Shown in pieces: positions 1 to 9,418 of a stretch of 64,000 nt of DNA. This DNA is from Gammaproteobacteria bacterium. GTDB taxonomy: Bacteria > Pseudomonadota > Gammaproteobacteria > SURF-13. A program made the translations under genes and the position numbers. The stretch covers positions 1 through 64,000 of the forward strand of contig JAUXUQ010000022.1 of the NCBI GenBank assembly GCA_030680605.1, read 5' to 3'. Under the pieces are notes generated by a model, which made no database searches, had not been told where the DNA came from, and worked only from the letters and a program-made list of their open reading frames with translations. The first letter of the stretch is position 1; each line of letters begins with the position of its first letter.

Positions 1-119
1 CCAGCTGCCCTCATCCCAGCCTTCTCCTGGAGGGAGTAAGGAGCCATCGGGGGGGGGGGGGGGGGGGGGGCGAGTGCTGCTTACTCCCTCCAGGAGAAGG
101 CTGGGATGAGGGCAGCTGG
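1..119. repeat. Perfect 40-bp inverted repeat flanking a 22-G tract (REP/BIME-like)
   Basis: Bases 1-40 are the exact reverse complement of bases 80-119. The 39-base loop holds an uninterrupted run of 22 G (49-70). Each arm contains a smaller imperfect palindrome of the CCTTCTCC...GGAGGGAG kind that resembles widespread proteobacterial REP elements, so I read this as two REP-like units in opposite orientation. It ends 18 bases before the start of the VOC gene. The family assignment is by resemblance only. Confidence 0.7.
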
Positions 120-137
120 CGGTTTACCATACGCACC

Positions 138-500
138 ATGAATATCTCGAAACTGTTGCACGCCGCGCTGCTGGTAAATGATCTCCCGCGCGCCAGGGAA
201 TTTTACGAAGGCGTGCTGGGGCTGAAGGAGAAACCGCGCCAGACGCTAGATTTTGACGGCGTGTGGTATGGCCTCGGCGCGAACGAATTGCATCTGATGG
301 TGGTGCCCGATGCCTTGCCGCCTGCCGAGCAGCGCCCGCGGCGCGATTATCATGTGGCGTTTGCGATTGACGACCATGAGGCCGTCAAGGCCAGACTTGC
401 TGCGCTCGGTATTCCGTTTCGCGAGGGGCGGCGCGGCTTTCCGCAGTTGTTTGTGCGCGACCCGGACGGCAATCTGGTCGAATTACAGCAGCACACGTAA
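138..500 (+). CDS. VOC (glyoxalase/bleomycin resistance/dioxygenase) family protein
   Basis: A 120-residue protein of one VOC module pair. It begins with the typical pattern of a His (H8) followed by DLPRAREFYEGVLGL, and ends with the DPDGNLVEL motif (residues 108-116). Candidate metal ligands are H8, H52, H72 and E115, matching the four-ligand pattern of VOC metalloenzymes. Substrate cannot be told: the superfamily includes glyoxalases, fosfomycin and bleomycin resistance proteins and ring-cleaving dioxygenases. It stands alone, directly downstream of the REP-like inverted repeat, and no good ribosome binding site is visible upstream. Confidence 0.85.
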   Translation: MNISKLLHAALLVNDLPRAREFYEGVLGLKEKPRQTLDFDGVWYGLGANELHLMVVPDALPPAEQRPRRDYHVAFAIDDHEAVKARLAALGIPFREGRRGFPQLFVRDPDGNLVELQQHT

Positions 501-538
501 TCACCCGGCTTGACGTCCGGTAGCGAGCCGTCATGGGA

Positions 539-1600
539 CTAGACGGCGGCTGACTGTGTCTGCTCTTCAGCCTTGCCGGGTTCCCCCTCGGGCTGTAACA
601 GTGACCGGATACCGGTATGCATACCGGCACCGAACACCTCAGCGCCGCCCTTGCCTTGCCCCTTGGCGCGATACATGGCGATGTCGGCATTGCGCAGCAG
701 ATCTTCCGCATGGCCGTGCTCCTCGTCGCTCAGTGCGATACCTATACTCGCGCTGATGAAGAGCTCCTGCCCACCCAGCAGTGCAGGTTGCGCCATCTCT
801 TCCCGAATACGGGTCGTGACGTCTGTTGCGTCATCCACGCTGTGTATCTCCTCCAGCAGGATCGCAAACTCATCCCCGCCAAAGCGTGCCACCGTGTCGC
901 CCGGCCGCAGACATGCCGCAAGGCGGTGGCCGATATTGATCAGCAGCTGGTCGCCGATGATATGGCCATATGTGTCATTCACACTCTTGAATCGATCCAG
1001 GTCGAGAAACAGCACCGCGAACCTGTAGTCGTTACGCCGCCTGGCGCGATGAACGGCAAGGCCCAGACGATCCATAAACAGCGCGCGGTTGGGGAGGCTG
1101 GTCAAGGCATCGTGCAGCGCATTACGTAACAGCAGTTGCTCAGCGGCCTTACGCTCGGTGATATCACGCGCAATCAGGTGAAACCCCTCAACACGGTTAC
1201 CTTCCATGACCAACGATGCGTTCTGGGCCAGCCAACGCTGCTCACCGGGGTATAGTGCAACCGGGAACTCCGCATAGGAGGTCTCTGCGCGGGCAAGGTA
1301 GTGGCGCATGTACATGCGCGAGAGACGGGTGCGATGACTTTCCGGCACCAGATCCAGACAGTTGAGCTCGCGCAGCTGCTTGAGGTCGAGATGGGAGTAC
1401 TTCAGCGCAGCGGGGTTGGCGTAGGTGAACTTGCCGTGGATATCCGTGGTGTAAATAAATTCAGCGGCATTTTCCACCACCTCGCGATAATGCCGCTCGG
1501 CTTCGTGCAACGCCTGCTCGGTATCCGTCACGCACGCTCGTGCAATCTGGCCGAGCCTGCTGATCAGGCGCTGCTTGAGGCTTTTGTGGGACGGCTGCAT
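539..1600 (-). CDS. PAS domain diguanylate cyclase
   Basis: A 353-residue cytoplasmic sensor enzyme. A PAS fold covers about residues 35-150 and a GGDEF domain about 160-320. The active-site motif GGDEF is intact at 241-245, and the inhibitory site RxxD (RPGD, 232-235) sits five residues before it, so the enzyme should make cyclic di-GMP from GTP and be product-inhibited. There is no EAL domain and no membrane segment, so the PAS domain probably senses a cytoplasmic or redox signal. It is convergent with the VOC gene and appears to be a single-gene unit. The signal is unknown. Confidence 0.9.
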   Translation of the reverse strand: MQPSHKSLKQRLISRLGQIARACVTDTEQALHEAERHYREVVENAAEFIYTTDIHGKFTYANPAALKYSHLDLKQLRELNCLDLVPESHRTRLSRMYMRHYLARAETSYAEFPVALYPGEQRWLAQNASLVMEGNRVEGFHLIARDITERKAAEQLLLRNALHDALTSLPNRALFMDRLGLAVHRARRRNDYRFAVLFLDLDRFKSVNDTYGHIIGDQLLINIGHRLAACLRPGDTVARFGGDEFAILLEEIHSVDDATDVTTRIREEMAQPALLGGQELFISASIGIALSDEEHGHAEDLLRNADIAMYRAKGQGKGGAEVFGAGMHTGIRSLLQPEGEPGKAEEQTQSAAV

Positions 1601-1948
1601 CGGGCATCACTCGTGGTTCCCGATGCTGTCTCTTGAGGTACCGCAGCCGGGAGGCTTTAACTTGTGCCGATATTCGCTACATACGCTGGCACCATGATAG
1701 CATTCCCCTTGGCCACAAACGCAAGCTTCTGCCCGGCATTGCTGCATATTTCAGGACCCACCCCAGTGACCGCATTGCGGGCTGCACCGCAAATCACAGC
1801 AAAAATAATCTTATTCAATAACTTGTCATGCCCACGCAATATATATTCCTGCACTCCATGCCGCCCGGCAACCTGCTGCCTCACGCCAGCCCGGCGTATG
1901 CACGCAGCCGCTCCTGTTCCTCCTGAGTAACACCCTGCAGCAGCCCGC
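1601..1948. other. Gene-poor interval before ubiC
   Basis: About 350 bases between the diguanylate cyclase and ubiC. Open frames occur on both strands but none has a ribosome binding site, a recognisable domain or convincing composition. A short minus-strand stretch near 1881-1950 reads like the beginning of an MtfA-type peptidase, but it is far too short to support. Part of the interval probably serves as promoter region for the divergent genes. Confidence 0.4.
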
Positions 1949-2503
1949 ATGTATACCCTCTGGCGCCTGCCACGCACTGTTCCACGGGCCAGCCGCCCCG
2001 CCCGGATACTCTGGCACTGGCTGCTCGACCCGGCCTCGCTCACACTACGGCTGCAAGCCGTATGCGGCGAATTTCGGGTGGAGGTATTGCGAAATGCGTG
2101 GGCGCGCCCCACGCTTGACGAGCTCCACACCCTGGGTCTGCGCCCGGGCCAGCGCGCCCTGGTGCGCGAGGTGCACCTGCTGTGTGATGGACGACCCTGG
2201 GTGTTCGCACGCACCGTCATCCCACGCGAGACCCTGAGTGGAAAATACCGCCGCCTCGCCCGTCTCGGCAACCGCTCGCTGGGCGCTGTATTGTTTGCCG
2301 ACAAAACCATGCGCCGCGCCGACGTCCACGTCGCCTGTCTTACCCCCGCGCACAGACTCTATAAACACACCACGCTGGGGTTGAAAGGCAAGCCGCCGGA
2401 TCAATTCTGGGGGCGGCGCTCGCTGTTTTATCTCTGTGAGCGGCCGCTGTTATTAAGCGAGATATTTCTGCATGATATGCGCCCATGCAAGCTACCGATA
2501 TAA
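1949..2503 (+). CDS. ubiC: Chorismate lyase
   Basis: A 184-residue protein that should convert chorismate to 4-hydroxybenzoate plus pyruvate, the first step of ubiquinone synthesis. It shows the UbiC pattern [12 protein letters not shown] near residues 23-34, a central [21 protein letters not shown] block, and a C-terminal [17 protein letters not shown] block. The stop codon lies inside the first codons of ubiA (19-base overlap), so the two are surely co-translated. Family and context agree; the pair ubiC-ubiA is the classical order. Confidence 0.92.
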   Translation: MYTLWRLPRTVPRASRPARILWHWLLDPASLTLRLQAVCGEFRVEVLRNAWARPTLDELHTLGLRPGQRALVREVHLLCDGRPWVFARTVIPRETLSGKYRRLARLGNRSLGAVLFADKTMRRADVHVACLTPAHRLYKHTTLGLKGKPPDQFWGRRSLFYLCERPLLLSEIFLHDMRPCKLPI

Positions 2504-3360
2504 AACCGCGCCTTTATCAATATTACCTGCTCACGCGCCTGCATCGCCCGATCGGGATTTTTCTGCTGCTGTGGCCCATGCTGTGGGCGCTGTGGATCGC
2601 CTCCGCAGGCAAGCCCGACCTGCTGGTGCTGACTGTGTTTGTGCTGGGCGTGGTGTTGATGCGCTCGGCGGGCTGTGTCATCAACGACTACGCCGACCGC
2701 CATATCGACCCGCATGTCAGCCGCACCCGCGATCGGCCTATCGCCACCGGGGCCGTTACGCCGCGTGAGGCGCTGTTTTTGTTCGGCGTGCTATGCCTGC
2801 TGGCCTTTGGCCTCGTGCTACTCATGAACGAGCTCACGCTCAAGCTGGCGCTTATTGCACTGTTGCTTGCGGTGAGTTATCCCTACGCCAAGCGCTATAC
2901 CTACCTGCCCCAGGTGCACCTCGGTGCCGCTTTTGGCTGGGCGGTGCCGATGGTGTTTGCCGCGCAGACCGGCAGCGTGCCGCCGCTGGCCTGGCTGCTG
3001 TTTGTCGCCACCGTACTGTGGGCCACGGTGTATGACACGATGTACGCCATGGTCGACCGCGCCGACGACCTGCACTTGGGCGTAAAATCCACCGCCATCC
3101 TGTTTGGCGAGGCCGATCGCCTGATCATTGGTGCGCTACAGCTGACCCTGCTCGCCGCGCTGGGGGTGGTAGGGCTGCATGCCAAACTGGGCGCGCCTTA
3201 CTATCTTGGTCTCGCTGCGGCAGCGGGCTTGGCGGTGTATCATCAATATCTGATCAAGGATCGTGCCCCGGCACAGTGTCTCAAGGCCTTTCTCAACAAC
3301 AATCTGCTGGGTGCAGCGGTATTTATCGGTATTGCGCTCAACTATACTGTTGCACAGTAA
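2485..3360 (+). CDS. ubiA: 4-hydroxybenzoate octaprenyltransferase
   Basis: A 291-residue integral membrane prenyltransferase that attaches the polyprenyl tail to 4-hydroxybenzoate in ubiquinone synthesis. Both aspartate-rich motifs that bind the Mg-pyrophosphate are visible: NDYADRHID (residues 67-75) and the second around [12 protein letters not shown] (184-195). Many hydrophobic segments cover the rest. The start codon lies within the end of ubiC, so expression is coupled to supply of its substrate. Confidence 0.96.
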   Translation: MQATDIKPRLYQYYLLTRLHRPIGIFLLLWPMLWALWIASAGKPDLLVLTVFVLGVVLMRSAGCVINDYADRHIDPHVSRTRDRPIATGAVTPREALFLFGVLCLLAFGLVLLMNELTLKLALIALLLAVSYPYAKRYTYLPQVHLGAAFGWAVPMVFAAQTGSVPPLAWLLFVATVLWATVYDTMYAMVDRADDLHLGVKSTAILFGEADRLIIGALQLTLLAALGVVGLHAKLGAPYYLGLAAAAGLAVYHQYLIKDRAPAQCLKAFLNNNLLGAAVFIGIALNYTVAQ

Positions 3361-3502
3361 CAACCCTGTTTTTGAAAAATGGCACAGGAACTTGTCAACG
3401 CTTTGCCTGCTCATACGTTAAGCTATACGGGGCACGGCCTCTGCGGGCGTAAAAACGCCCGTGCGGCAGCACTTATTATTGACCTTTAAGGAGATCCACC
3501 TC

Positions 3503-3964
3503 ATGAACAAGACTAGCTTGCTTTTGGTGACCGGCCTGTTGGCGCTTGGCCTTGTCGGCTGCCAGACCCCGCCGGACAAGCAGCAGACCGGTACCGTCGT
3601 CGGCGGGGTACTGGGCGGGGTGCTCGGCTCCAATGTCGGCGGGGGTAAGGGGCGAACAGCGGCCATCATCGCGGGCACACTGGTGGGCGCTGTAATCGGC
3701 GGCGAAGTCGGCAAGTATATGGATAAAACCGACCAGCTGAATGCACAACATGCCCTGGAACATAACCCGACCAATCAGGTGGCCTCGTGGCACAACCCGG
3801 ATACCGGGCGTGATGTATACGTCACTCCAACACGCACCTACCAAAACACAGCCGGTCAGAACTGTCGTGAATACACCACCGCTGTCACCGTCGACGGCCA
3901 GAAACAGACCGCCTACGGCACCGCCTGCCGTCAGTCCGACGGTAGCTGGAAAATCGTTAACTAA
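3503..3964 (+). CDS. Glycine-zipper outer membrane lipoprotein (17 kDa surface antigen-like)
   Basis: A 153-residue lipoprotein. The start at 3503 is preferred over upstream codons because AAGGAG lies just before it and it begins a clean signal peptide ending in the lipobox LVGC (about residues 15-18). Next comes a glycine-zipper membrane segment (GGVLGGVLGSNVGGG and GTLVGAVIGGEVG, about 31-70), then a soluble domain with conserved Tyr and Cys ending in GSWKIVN. This is the RT0821/Lpp0805-type surface protein family, usually an envelope-integrity or chaperone-like role. It is followed by a strong hairpin. Confidence 0.85.
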   Translation: MNKTSLLLVTGLLALGLVGCQTPPDKQQTGTVVGGVLGGVLGSNVGGGKGRTAAIIAGTLVGAVIGGEVGKYMDKTDQLNAQHALEHNPTNQVASWHNPDTGRDVYVTPTRTYQNTAGQNCREYTTAVTVDGQKQTAYGTACRQSDGSWKIVN

Positions 3965-3975
3965 ACGCCGTAACC

Positions 3976-4008
3976 TTGCCGCGCCCTTCAACACGGAGGG
4001 CGCGGCAA
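3976..4008. terminator. Bidirectional hairpin terminator
   Basis: Twelve-base perfect stem (3976-3987 with 3997-4008) and a nine-base loop, immediately after the surface lipoprotein. The stop codon of the convergent carboxylesterase sits in the loop, so one hairpin may end both transcripts. No long T-run follows on either strand. Confidence 0.65.
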
Positions 4009-4671
4009 TTCCAGCGCCAGCACCCCGCACAACCAGACTGCAACATCCTCAATTTCCGCCGCGCACAGTGTGTGCGGCATGGAATAGCTGCGCCATATCA
4101 CAGGATGCCCGAGGCTGGCTAACAGGCGCTGTGAGTTTTCACCGGTAGCGTAGGGCACCACATCGTCCTCCGTACCGTGCCCCATCATGATGGGTGTCGC
4201 CGCATTGGCGGGCGCTGCTTCCTTCTGGAGGCTGGCCGCCAGCGGCAAATACGTGGACAGCGCGAGTATCCCCGCCAACTGTTGTGGATAACGCAGACCC
4301 GTATGCAGCGCAATGGCACCGCCCTGCGAAAACCCGGCCAGCACAATACGGTTTGCGGGCACGCCTTGCCCCATCTCATGCCTGATCAGTGCACACACCT
4401 GCTGCTCCGACTCCCGTATACCGGCATCGTCCTCGCCCTGTAAAATATCGCGACTCACAATGTCGTACCATGCACGCATGCGATAACCGCCATTGATCGT
4501 CACCGGCCTTACCGGTGCATGCGGAAACACAAAACGCACCCCCGCCAGATCCAGCTCCGCCGCCAGCGGCGCCAGATCATCGCCGTCGGCGCCGAGGCCG
4601 TGCAGAAAAATCACACTGGCCGTGACCGGTGCGGATGGATTAACCTCTACCGATGACAGCAGTTCTGACAT
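3988..4671 (-). CDS. Alpha/beta-hydrolase carboxylesterase (phospholipase/carboxylesterase family)
   Basis: A 227-residue serine hydrolase. It opens with the oxyanion motif FLHGLGADGDD, has the nucleophile elbow GFSQGG in mid-protein, the acid residue in HGTEDDVVP and the catalytic His in MPHTL. This is the cytosolic carboxylesterase group related to E. coli YpfH and Pseudomonas EstB, which acts on short acyl esters; physiological substrate unknown. The start at 4671 is chosen because homologous sequence begins there. The upstream in-frame extension overlaps the divergent GIY-YIG gene and looks non-coding. Confidence 0.9.
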   Translation of the reverse strand: MSELLSSVEVNPSAPVTASVIFLHGLGADGDDLAPLAAELDLAGVRFVFPHAPVRPVTINGGYRMRAWYDIVSRDILQGEDDAGIRESEQQVCALIRHEMGQGVPANRIVLAGFSQGGAIALHTGLRYPQQLAGILALSTYLPLAASLQKEAAPANAATPIMMGHGTEDDVVPYATGENSQRLLASLGHPVIWRSYSMPHTLCAAEIEDVAVWLCGVLALELPRPPC

Positions 4672-4683
4672 GGGATAACCGGG

Positions 4684-4947
4684 GTGAGTGACAACATATG
4701 GTTTTGTTATATTCTCAAGTGTGCCGATGGCAGCCTTTATACCGGCATCACCACTGACCCGTCGCGTCGCGAGCGCCAACATAATACCGGCACGGGCGCC
4801 AAGTATACCCGTGGCCGCAGGCCGGTAAAAATGGTGTATTGCGAACCCGCCGATAATCGCGCACAGGCGCTGCGGCGTGAACACACCCTCAGAACGCTGC
4901 CCCGCAGCCGCAAACTTGCCCTGCTTGGCACGGGCGCTGCGCCATGA
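4684..4947 (+). CDS. GIY-YIG domain protein (YhbQ/UPF0213-like)
   Basis: An 87-residue single-domain GIY-YIG protein beginning with GTG. The motif appears as CYILKCADGSLYTGIT (about residues 8-23), followed by the conserved RRERQHNTGTGAKYT block with the catalytic-type Arg. Family members of this size are stand-alone putative structure-specific nucleases; function in the cell is not settled. Only 12 bases separate it from the divergent carboxylesterase, and its stop overlaps the next start (ATGA), so it is coupled to the HIT protein. Confidence 0.88.
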   Translation: MSDNIWFCYILKCADGSLYTGITTDPSRRERQHNTGTGAKYTRGRRPVKMVYCEPADNRAQALRREHTLRTLPRSRKLALLGTGAAP

Positions 4948-5363
4948 CCACCTGCCCGCTCTGCGCCGCATACGACGAGACCGTATTGTGGCAGGATCCG
5001 CGCTGCCGCGTGATATTGGTCAATGATCCGGATTACCCAGGCTACTGCCGCGTGATTTGGCAAACGCATATAAAGGAGATGACCGACCTCACCGCATCAG
5101 ACCGCAGTCATTTCATGGGCGTGGTGTTCGCCACCGAAGCCGTGCTCTGCGAACTGCTGCGACCGGACAAGATCAATCTCGCCTCGCTCGGCAACCAGAC
5201 GCCCCACCTGCACTGGCACGTGATTCCACGCTACATGGACGATGCCCACTTTCCCAATCCGGTCTGGTCTGCGCGCCTGCATGATGCCGCTCCGCATGCG
5301 GTGCCAGAGCTTGCGTTGCTGCGCCAGCGGCTCAGCGCACGTCTTGGTCCGCCACCGGCCTGA
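4944..5363 (+). CDS. HIT family nucleotide hydrolase/transferase
   Basis: A 139-residue histidine-triad protein. The triad HLHWHVIPR is at about residues 88-96 (H88, H90, H92), with N-terminal CPLC that may bind zinc. HIT enzymes cleave nucleoside 5'-phosphoramidates or dinucleoside polyphosphates. Translation is coupled to the GIY-YIG gene by an ATGA overlap. Its 3' end overlaps that of the convergent purT by 32 bases. Confidence 0.9.
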   Translation: MTTCPLCAAYDETVLWQDPRCRVILVNDPDYPGYCRVIWQTHIKEMTDLTASDRSHFMGVVFATEAVLCELLRPDKINLASLGNQTPHLHWHVIPRYMDDAHFPNPVWSARLHDAAPHAVPELALLRQRLSARLGPPPA

Positions 5364-6543
5364 CCTTGCCGGCTGCGAGCTTCGCGCGCTGTCGCGCTTC
5401 GTCAACATCCTTGCCGCCGGCCAGCGCCACGCCCATGCGGCGCCTGACAAATGACTCCGGCTTGCCGAACAGGCGCAGATCAGCGCTTGGCACGCGCAGC
5501 GCCTCGTCCACACCTTCAAATGCGATGCCTTTGGCCTCCAGACCGCCATAGATCACTGCACTGGCCCCGGGGCCGCGCATGTCAACGCTCACCGGCAGTC
5601 CCAGAATCGCGCGCGCATGGATTTCAAATTCGCTTTGTACCTGCGACACCATCGTCACCATGCCGGTATCGTGCGGGCGCGGACTGACCTCGGAAAACCA
5701 GACCTCGCCGCCCCTCACAAACAGCTCGACACCGAAAATGCCACGCCCGCCCAGATTGTCGGTGACCTTCTTCGCGATAGCGCGAGCCTGGGTCAGGGCT
5801 ATCGCGCTCATCGGCTGCGGCTGCCAGCTTTCGACGTAATCGCCCTGCACTTGCAGGTGCCCGATGGGCTCGCAGAAGAATGTTTCAATCTCGCCTGTGT
5901 CGCCGACTGCGCGCACGGTGAGTTGCGTGATTTCATAATCAAAATGGATTACGCCCTCGACGATCACCTTGCCCAGCCCCACACGGCCGCCGGATTGCGC
6001 ATAGTGCCATGCCGTTTCTACGTCCTGCGCCGCCTTGATCAGCGACTGCCCCTTGCCGGACGATGACATCACCGGCTTGACGATGCACGGATAGCCGATT
6101 TTTTCATCGATCGCCGCCCACAGCGCGTCCAGGCTGTCGGCAAAGGCATAGGGTGATGTGGGCAGGCCCAGCTCTTCCGCAGCCAGCCGGCGGATGCCCT
6201 CCCGGTTCATGGTAAGCTGCGCGGCACGTGCGGTAGGTATCACTTCGGCAAGACCGGCGCACTCGATTTCGACCAGTGCATCGGTCGCTATCGCCTCGAT
6301 CTCCGGCACGATGAGGTGTGGGTTTTCTTTCTTTACCAGCTCGCGTAACGCTACGCCGTCGGCCATGTTGATGACATGTGTGTGGTGCGCCAGCTGATGC
6401 CCGGGCGCGTTGGCGTAACGGTCTACCGCGATCACCTCCACGCCCAGACGCTGCAAGGCGATGATAACCTCCTTGCCCAGCTCGCCCGCACCGAGCAACA
6501 TCACGCGCGTGGCAGTAGCGCTCAGCGGTGTACCGATCTTCAC
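5332..6543 (-). CDS. purT: Formate-dependent phosphoribosylglycinamide formyltransferase 2
   Basis: A 403-residue ATP-grasp enzyme that makes formyl-GAR from GAR, formate and ATP, the folate-independent third step of purine synthesis. The N-terminal PreATP domain begins [12 protein letters not shown], the ATP-grasp core has [12 protein letters not shown] (about 157-168) and the metal-binding GIFGVELFV and [12 protein letters not shown] blocks follow. Length and order fit E. coli PurT (392 aa). It ends tail-to-tail with the HIT gene. Confidence 0.96.
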   Translation of the reverse strand: MKIGTPLSATATRVMLLGAGELGKEVIIALQRLGVEVIAVDRYANAPGHQLAHHTHVINMADGVALRELVKKENPHLIVPEIEAIATDALVEIECAGLAEVIPTARAAQLTMNREGIRRLAAEELGLPTSPYAFADSLDALWAAIDEKIGYPCIVKPVMSSSGKGQSLIKAAQDVETAWHYAQSGGRVGLGKVIVEGVIHFDYEITQLTVRAVGDTGEIETFFCEPIGHLQVQGDYVESWQPQPMSAIALTQARAIAKKVTDNLGGRGIFGVELFVRGGEVWFSEVSPRPHDTGMVTMVSQVQSEFEIHARAILGLPVSVDMRGPGASAVIYGGLEAKGIAFEGVDEALRVPSADLRLFGKPESFVRRRMGVALAGGKDVDEARQRAKLAAGKVRPVADQDVR

Positions 6544-6549
6544 AGCTGC

Positions 6550-6897
6550 TTATTTCGTCGAATAGCGCAGGCGCGTGCCGTGCAGCAGTGAGAGTGTTAT
6601 CTCGTCGGCGCCCAGCTCCTTGGGGAAATAGGCGCCGGAGGTGCGCGCGCCGTTGATGCTGGCGCCTTCCAGTTTGCAGGTAGACATGTCCACGCCGCGC
6701 AGATCGGTCTGGCGGAAGTAGCTGTGGCTGAAATCAATGCCAGTGGCGTCGAGGCCGCGCAAATCCAGCCCCCGGAAGTCGCAATACGTGAGGTCACATT
6801 TTTCGCCATACGTCTTGCGTGAATTGAAGTCCGCAATCTTGCCTTCGCGCAACAACATGTACATGGGGTCTTTTTTGACTTCGGGTTTCTTGCTCAT
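6550..6897 (-). CDS. Pentapeptide-repeat protein
   Basis: A 115-residue protein with a run of pentapeptide repeats (about residues 35-90: CDFRG LDLRG LDATG IDFSH and so on), which fold as a small right-handed beta helix. The start at 6897 has GGAGGA seven bases upstream, better than the codon at 6927. Homologues are unassigned cytosolic proteins. The repeat block is too short for a DNA-mimic gyrase protector of the Qnr type. It lies between purT and the DUF2905 gene in the same direction. Confidence 0.8.
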   Translation of the reverse strand: MSKKPEVKKDPMYMLLREGKIADFNSRKTYGEKCDLTYCDFRGLDLRGLDATGIDFSHSYFRQTDLRGVDMSTCKLEGASINGARTSGAYFPKELGADEITLSLLHGTRLRYSTK

Positions 6898-6905
6898 GTG
6901 TCCTC

Positions 6906-7106
6906 CTACCTGCGTAATATCAACCACACAATGGAGATAATGATGCTGACCACGATCGAACTGGTAATGGGAAAGTAAAAGTGCATGCCGAAGCGCTCGA
7001 CCATGATGTCGCCCGGCAGCCTGCCAAAGCCCAGCCTGCTGAGCCAGGGCCAGAGCAGGCCCATCACGATCAACATTGCCCCCAGGGCAATCAGCCAGCG
7101 CAGCAT
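6906..7106 (-). CDS. DUF2905 small membrane protein
   Basis: A 66-residue protein with two predicted membrane helices (about 2-22 and 46-64) joined by a short loop LGFGRLPGDIMVER, the signature of DUF2905. No function is known for the family. It lies 3 bases after rpiA in the same direction, so the likely transcript is rpiA, DUF2905, pentapeptide protein. Confidence 0.88.
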   Translation of the reverse strand: MLRWLIALGAMLIVMGLLWPWLSRLGFGRLPGDIMVERFGMHFYFPITSSIVVSIIISIVWLILRR

Positions 7107-7109
7107 GGC

Positions 7110-7766
7110 TCAGGTGAGTTTGCGCGCGCCAGCCGGGGTGCCGAGCAACAACACATCGGCCGGGCGCAACGCGAACAGCCCGTTCGTCACCACACCGGGG
7201 ATGTTGTTGAGCTCGGCTTCGAGCCTGGCCGGCTCCATTATTTTCAACCCATGCACGTCGAGAATCACATTACCGTTGTCGGTTTTGAAGGCATCACGCA
7301 GCACCGGCTCGCCACCAAGCTTGACCATGGCGCGCGCCACGAAGCTGCGCGCCATGGGAATAACTTCGATCGGCAAGGGGAATGTGCCCAGCACATCAAC
7401 CAGCTTGGACTCGTCTGCAATACAGACAAAGGTGCGGCTGGCGCCCGCCACTATCTTCTCGCGCGTGAGCGCACCGCCGCCACCCTTGATCAGGTGCAGG
7501 TGCCGGGTTGCTTCATCAGCGCCATCGACGTAAACCGACAGGTCGCCCGTTTCATTGAGGTCCAGCACCTGAATACCGTGCTTCTTCAGCCGCTCGGCTG
7601 TCGCCACAGAACTGGCTACCGCGCCTTTAATCTTGTGCTTGATGGCAGCAAGGGCGTCAATAAAGGCATTGGCCGTAGAGCCGGTGCCGACACCGATTAT
7701 CTCGCCCGCCTGCACATATTCCAGGGCAGCCTTGGCCACTGCCTGCTTCATCTCATCCTGGGTCAT
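7110..7766 (-). CDS. rpiA: Ribose-5-phosphate isomerase A
   Basis: A 218-residue enzyme that interconverts ribose 5-phosphate and ribulose 5-phosphate in the pentose phosphate pathway. All signature blocks are present: GVGTGSTA near residue 25, VDGADE near 80-85, [14 protein letters not shown] near 92-105 with the catalytic Lys, and the Glu of the REKIVA block. It is divergent from ilvA, with about 100 bases between the starts. Confidence 0.97.
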   Translation of the reverse strand: MTQDEMKQAVAKAALEYVQAGEIIGVGTGSTANAFIDALAAIKHKIKGAVASSVATAERLKKHGIQVLDLNETGDLSVYVDGADEATRHLHLIKGGGGALTREKIVAGASRTFVCIADESKLVDVLGTFPLPIEVIPMARSFVARAMVKLGGEPVLRDAFKTDNGNVILDVHGLKIMEPARLEAELNNIPGVVTNGLFALRPADVLLLGTPAGARKLT

Positions 7767-7868
7767 GCCGAAAGTCCTTGTTTTCCTGTTCGCTAAGAAT
7801 ACCTGCTTATTGTCTCTAAAATAAAGGTTATGTTTTACGCCACCACCCGGTTTCTGCTAAGTTAGGCC

Positions 7869-9386
7869 ATGCCTGAACGTTACGTCGAGAAAATCCTCAA
7901 GGCGCGTGTGTACGATGTGGCGAACGAAACGCCGCTTGACCTCGCGCCCACCTTGTCGCGTCGCCTCGGTAATCGCGTGCTTATCAAGCGCGAGGATCTG
8001 CAACCTGTGTTTTCCTTCAAGTTGCGCGGCGCCTATAACAAAATCGCACATCTGTCCCCGGAGGCACTACAGCACGGCGTCATCACCGCCTCGGCGGGTA
8101 ATCACGCGCAGGGTGTAGCGCTCGCCGCCCAGAAGCTGGGCGTTCGCGCCCTGATCGTGATGCCCAAGACCACCCCGGAAATCAAGATCGGCTCGGTACG
8201 CGCCCTCGGGGCCGAAATCGTGCTGCACGGCAACAGCTACGACGACGCCTGCGAACACGCACTCAGCCTCGCCACGCAACACGGAATGACATTTGTGCAC
8301 CCCTATGACGACCCCGAGGTCATCGCCGGGCAGGGTACTGTGGCGATGGAAATACTGCGCCAGCATAACGATGCCTTGCACGCGATCTTCGTACCAGTGG
8401 GAGGCGGTGGGTTGATTGCCGGCGTGGCGGCGTATGTAAAGCATCTGCGCCCGGAGATCAGGATCATCGGCGTCGAGCCGGATGATGCTGCCTGTTTATA
8501 TGAGGCCCTGCATGCCCGCCAGCGTGTAGTGTTGAATCATGTCGGAATTTTTGTCGACGGTGCTGCGGTACGCCAGGTCGGCGCCGAGCCGTTCCGTATT
8601 GCGCAACAGTGCGTCGATGAGGTCATGTTGGTCAGCACCGATGAAGTCTGCGCTGCAATCAAGGATATCTTCGACGACACCCGCTCCATCGCCGAACCTG
8701 CCGGAGCATTGGCGGTTGCAGGCCTGAAAAAATATGTCGCGCGCGAAGGCTGCAAGGGTGAAACCCTGATCGCCATCGACAGTGGCGCCAACATGAACTT
8801 TGACCGCCTGCGGCATGTCGCCGAACGCGCAGAGCTCGGCGAGCAGCGCGAGGCGCTGCTCGCTGTCACCATTCCCGAAAGGCCCGGCAGCTTCCGCGAA
8901 TTTTGTGACGCACTCGGACATCGCTCGATCACCGAATTCAACTACCGTTATCACGATCCGGCGGAGGCGCATGTGTTTGCCGGCGTACAGATGCATGACG
9001 GACCGGCAGAAAAACTCGCACTTCTCGAGCGTCTTCGCGCACGCAACTACCCAGTACTCGACCTCAGCGACAACGAGATGGCCAAGATTCATATCCGCTA
9101 CATGGTTGGTGGTCACACCCATCTGCGGGTGGAGCATGAGGTCCTTTACCGCTTCGAGTTTCCGGAGCGCCCGGGTGCGCTGCTACACTTCCTCAACCGC
9201 ATCGGGCAACGCTGGAACATCAGCCTGTTTCACTACCGCAACCACGGCGCCGCCTTCGGGCGCGTGCTGGTCGGCGTGCAGGTGCCGCCCATAGAGAGCG
9301 CGCCGTTCCAGGCCTTTCTGGATGAGGTGGGTTACCCCTGCAGCGAAGAAAGCGGCAATCCTGCGTATAAATTATTTTTGGGCTAG
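7869..9386 (+). CDS. ilvA: Threonine ammonia-lyase, biosynthetic
   Basis: A 505-residue PLP enzyme that deaminates threonine to 2-oxobutanoate, the committed step to isoleucine. The PLP lysine is in SFKLRGAYNKI (K51), the phosphate-binding glycine loop in PVGGGGLIAG, and two ACT-like regulatory modules fill the C-terminal third (about 330-505), as in isoleucine-inhibited E. coli IlvA. It stands alone, divergent from rpiA. I see no leader peptide or attenuator upstream. Confidence 0.96.
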   Translation: MPERYVEKILKARVYDVANETPLDLAPTLSRRLGNRVLIKREDLQPVFSFKLRGAYNKIAHLSPEALQHGVITASAGNHAQGVALAAQKLGVRALIVMPKTTPEIKIGSVRALGAEIVLHGNSYDDACEHALSLATQHGMTFVHPYDDPEVIAGQGTVAMEILRQHNDALHAIFVPVGGGGLIAGVAAYVKHLRPEIRIIGVEPDDAACLYEALHARQRVVLNHVGIFVDGAAVRQVGAEPFRIAQQCVDEVMLVSTDEVCAAIKDIFDDTRSIAEPAGALAVAGLKKYVAREGCKGETLIAIDSGANMNFDRLRHVAERAELGEQREALLAVTIPERPGSFREFCDALGHRSITEFNYRYHDPAEAHVFAGVQMHDGPAEKLALLERLRARNYPVLDLSDNEMAKIHIRYMVGGHTHLRVEHEVLYRFEFPERPGALLHFLNRIGQRWNISLFHYRNHGAAFGRVLVGVQVPPIESAPFQAFLDEVGYPCSEESGNPAYKLFLG

Positions 9387-9418
9387 CGCAGGCAACACCT
9401 GCCTCTGGCTCGTACGGG

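Noticed and set aside
1881-1950. Minus-strand stretch resembling the start of an MtfA peptidase
   Set aside because: Only about 20 residues before a stop; could be chance.
1657-2310. A long open frame on the minus strand across the ubiC region
   Set aside because: It is antisense to ubiC, is Arg-rich and low in order, and its length is expected from GC-rich third positions.
4283-4293. A DnaA box-like TGTGGATAA inside the carboxylesterase gene
   Set aside because: Single copy within coding sequence, far from dnaA; expected by chance.
7862-7868. GTTAGGC before ilvA
   Set aside because: A single heptamer without attC partner; chance occurrence.
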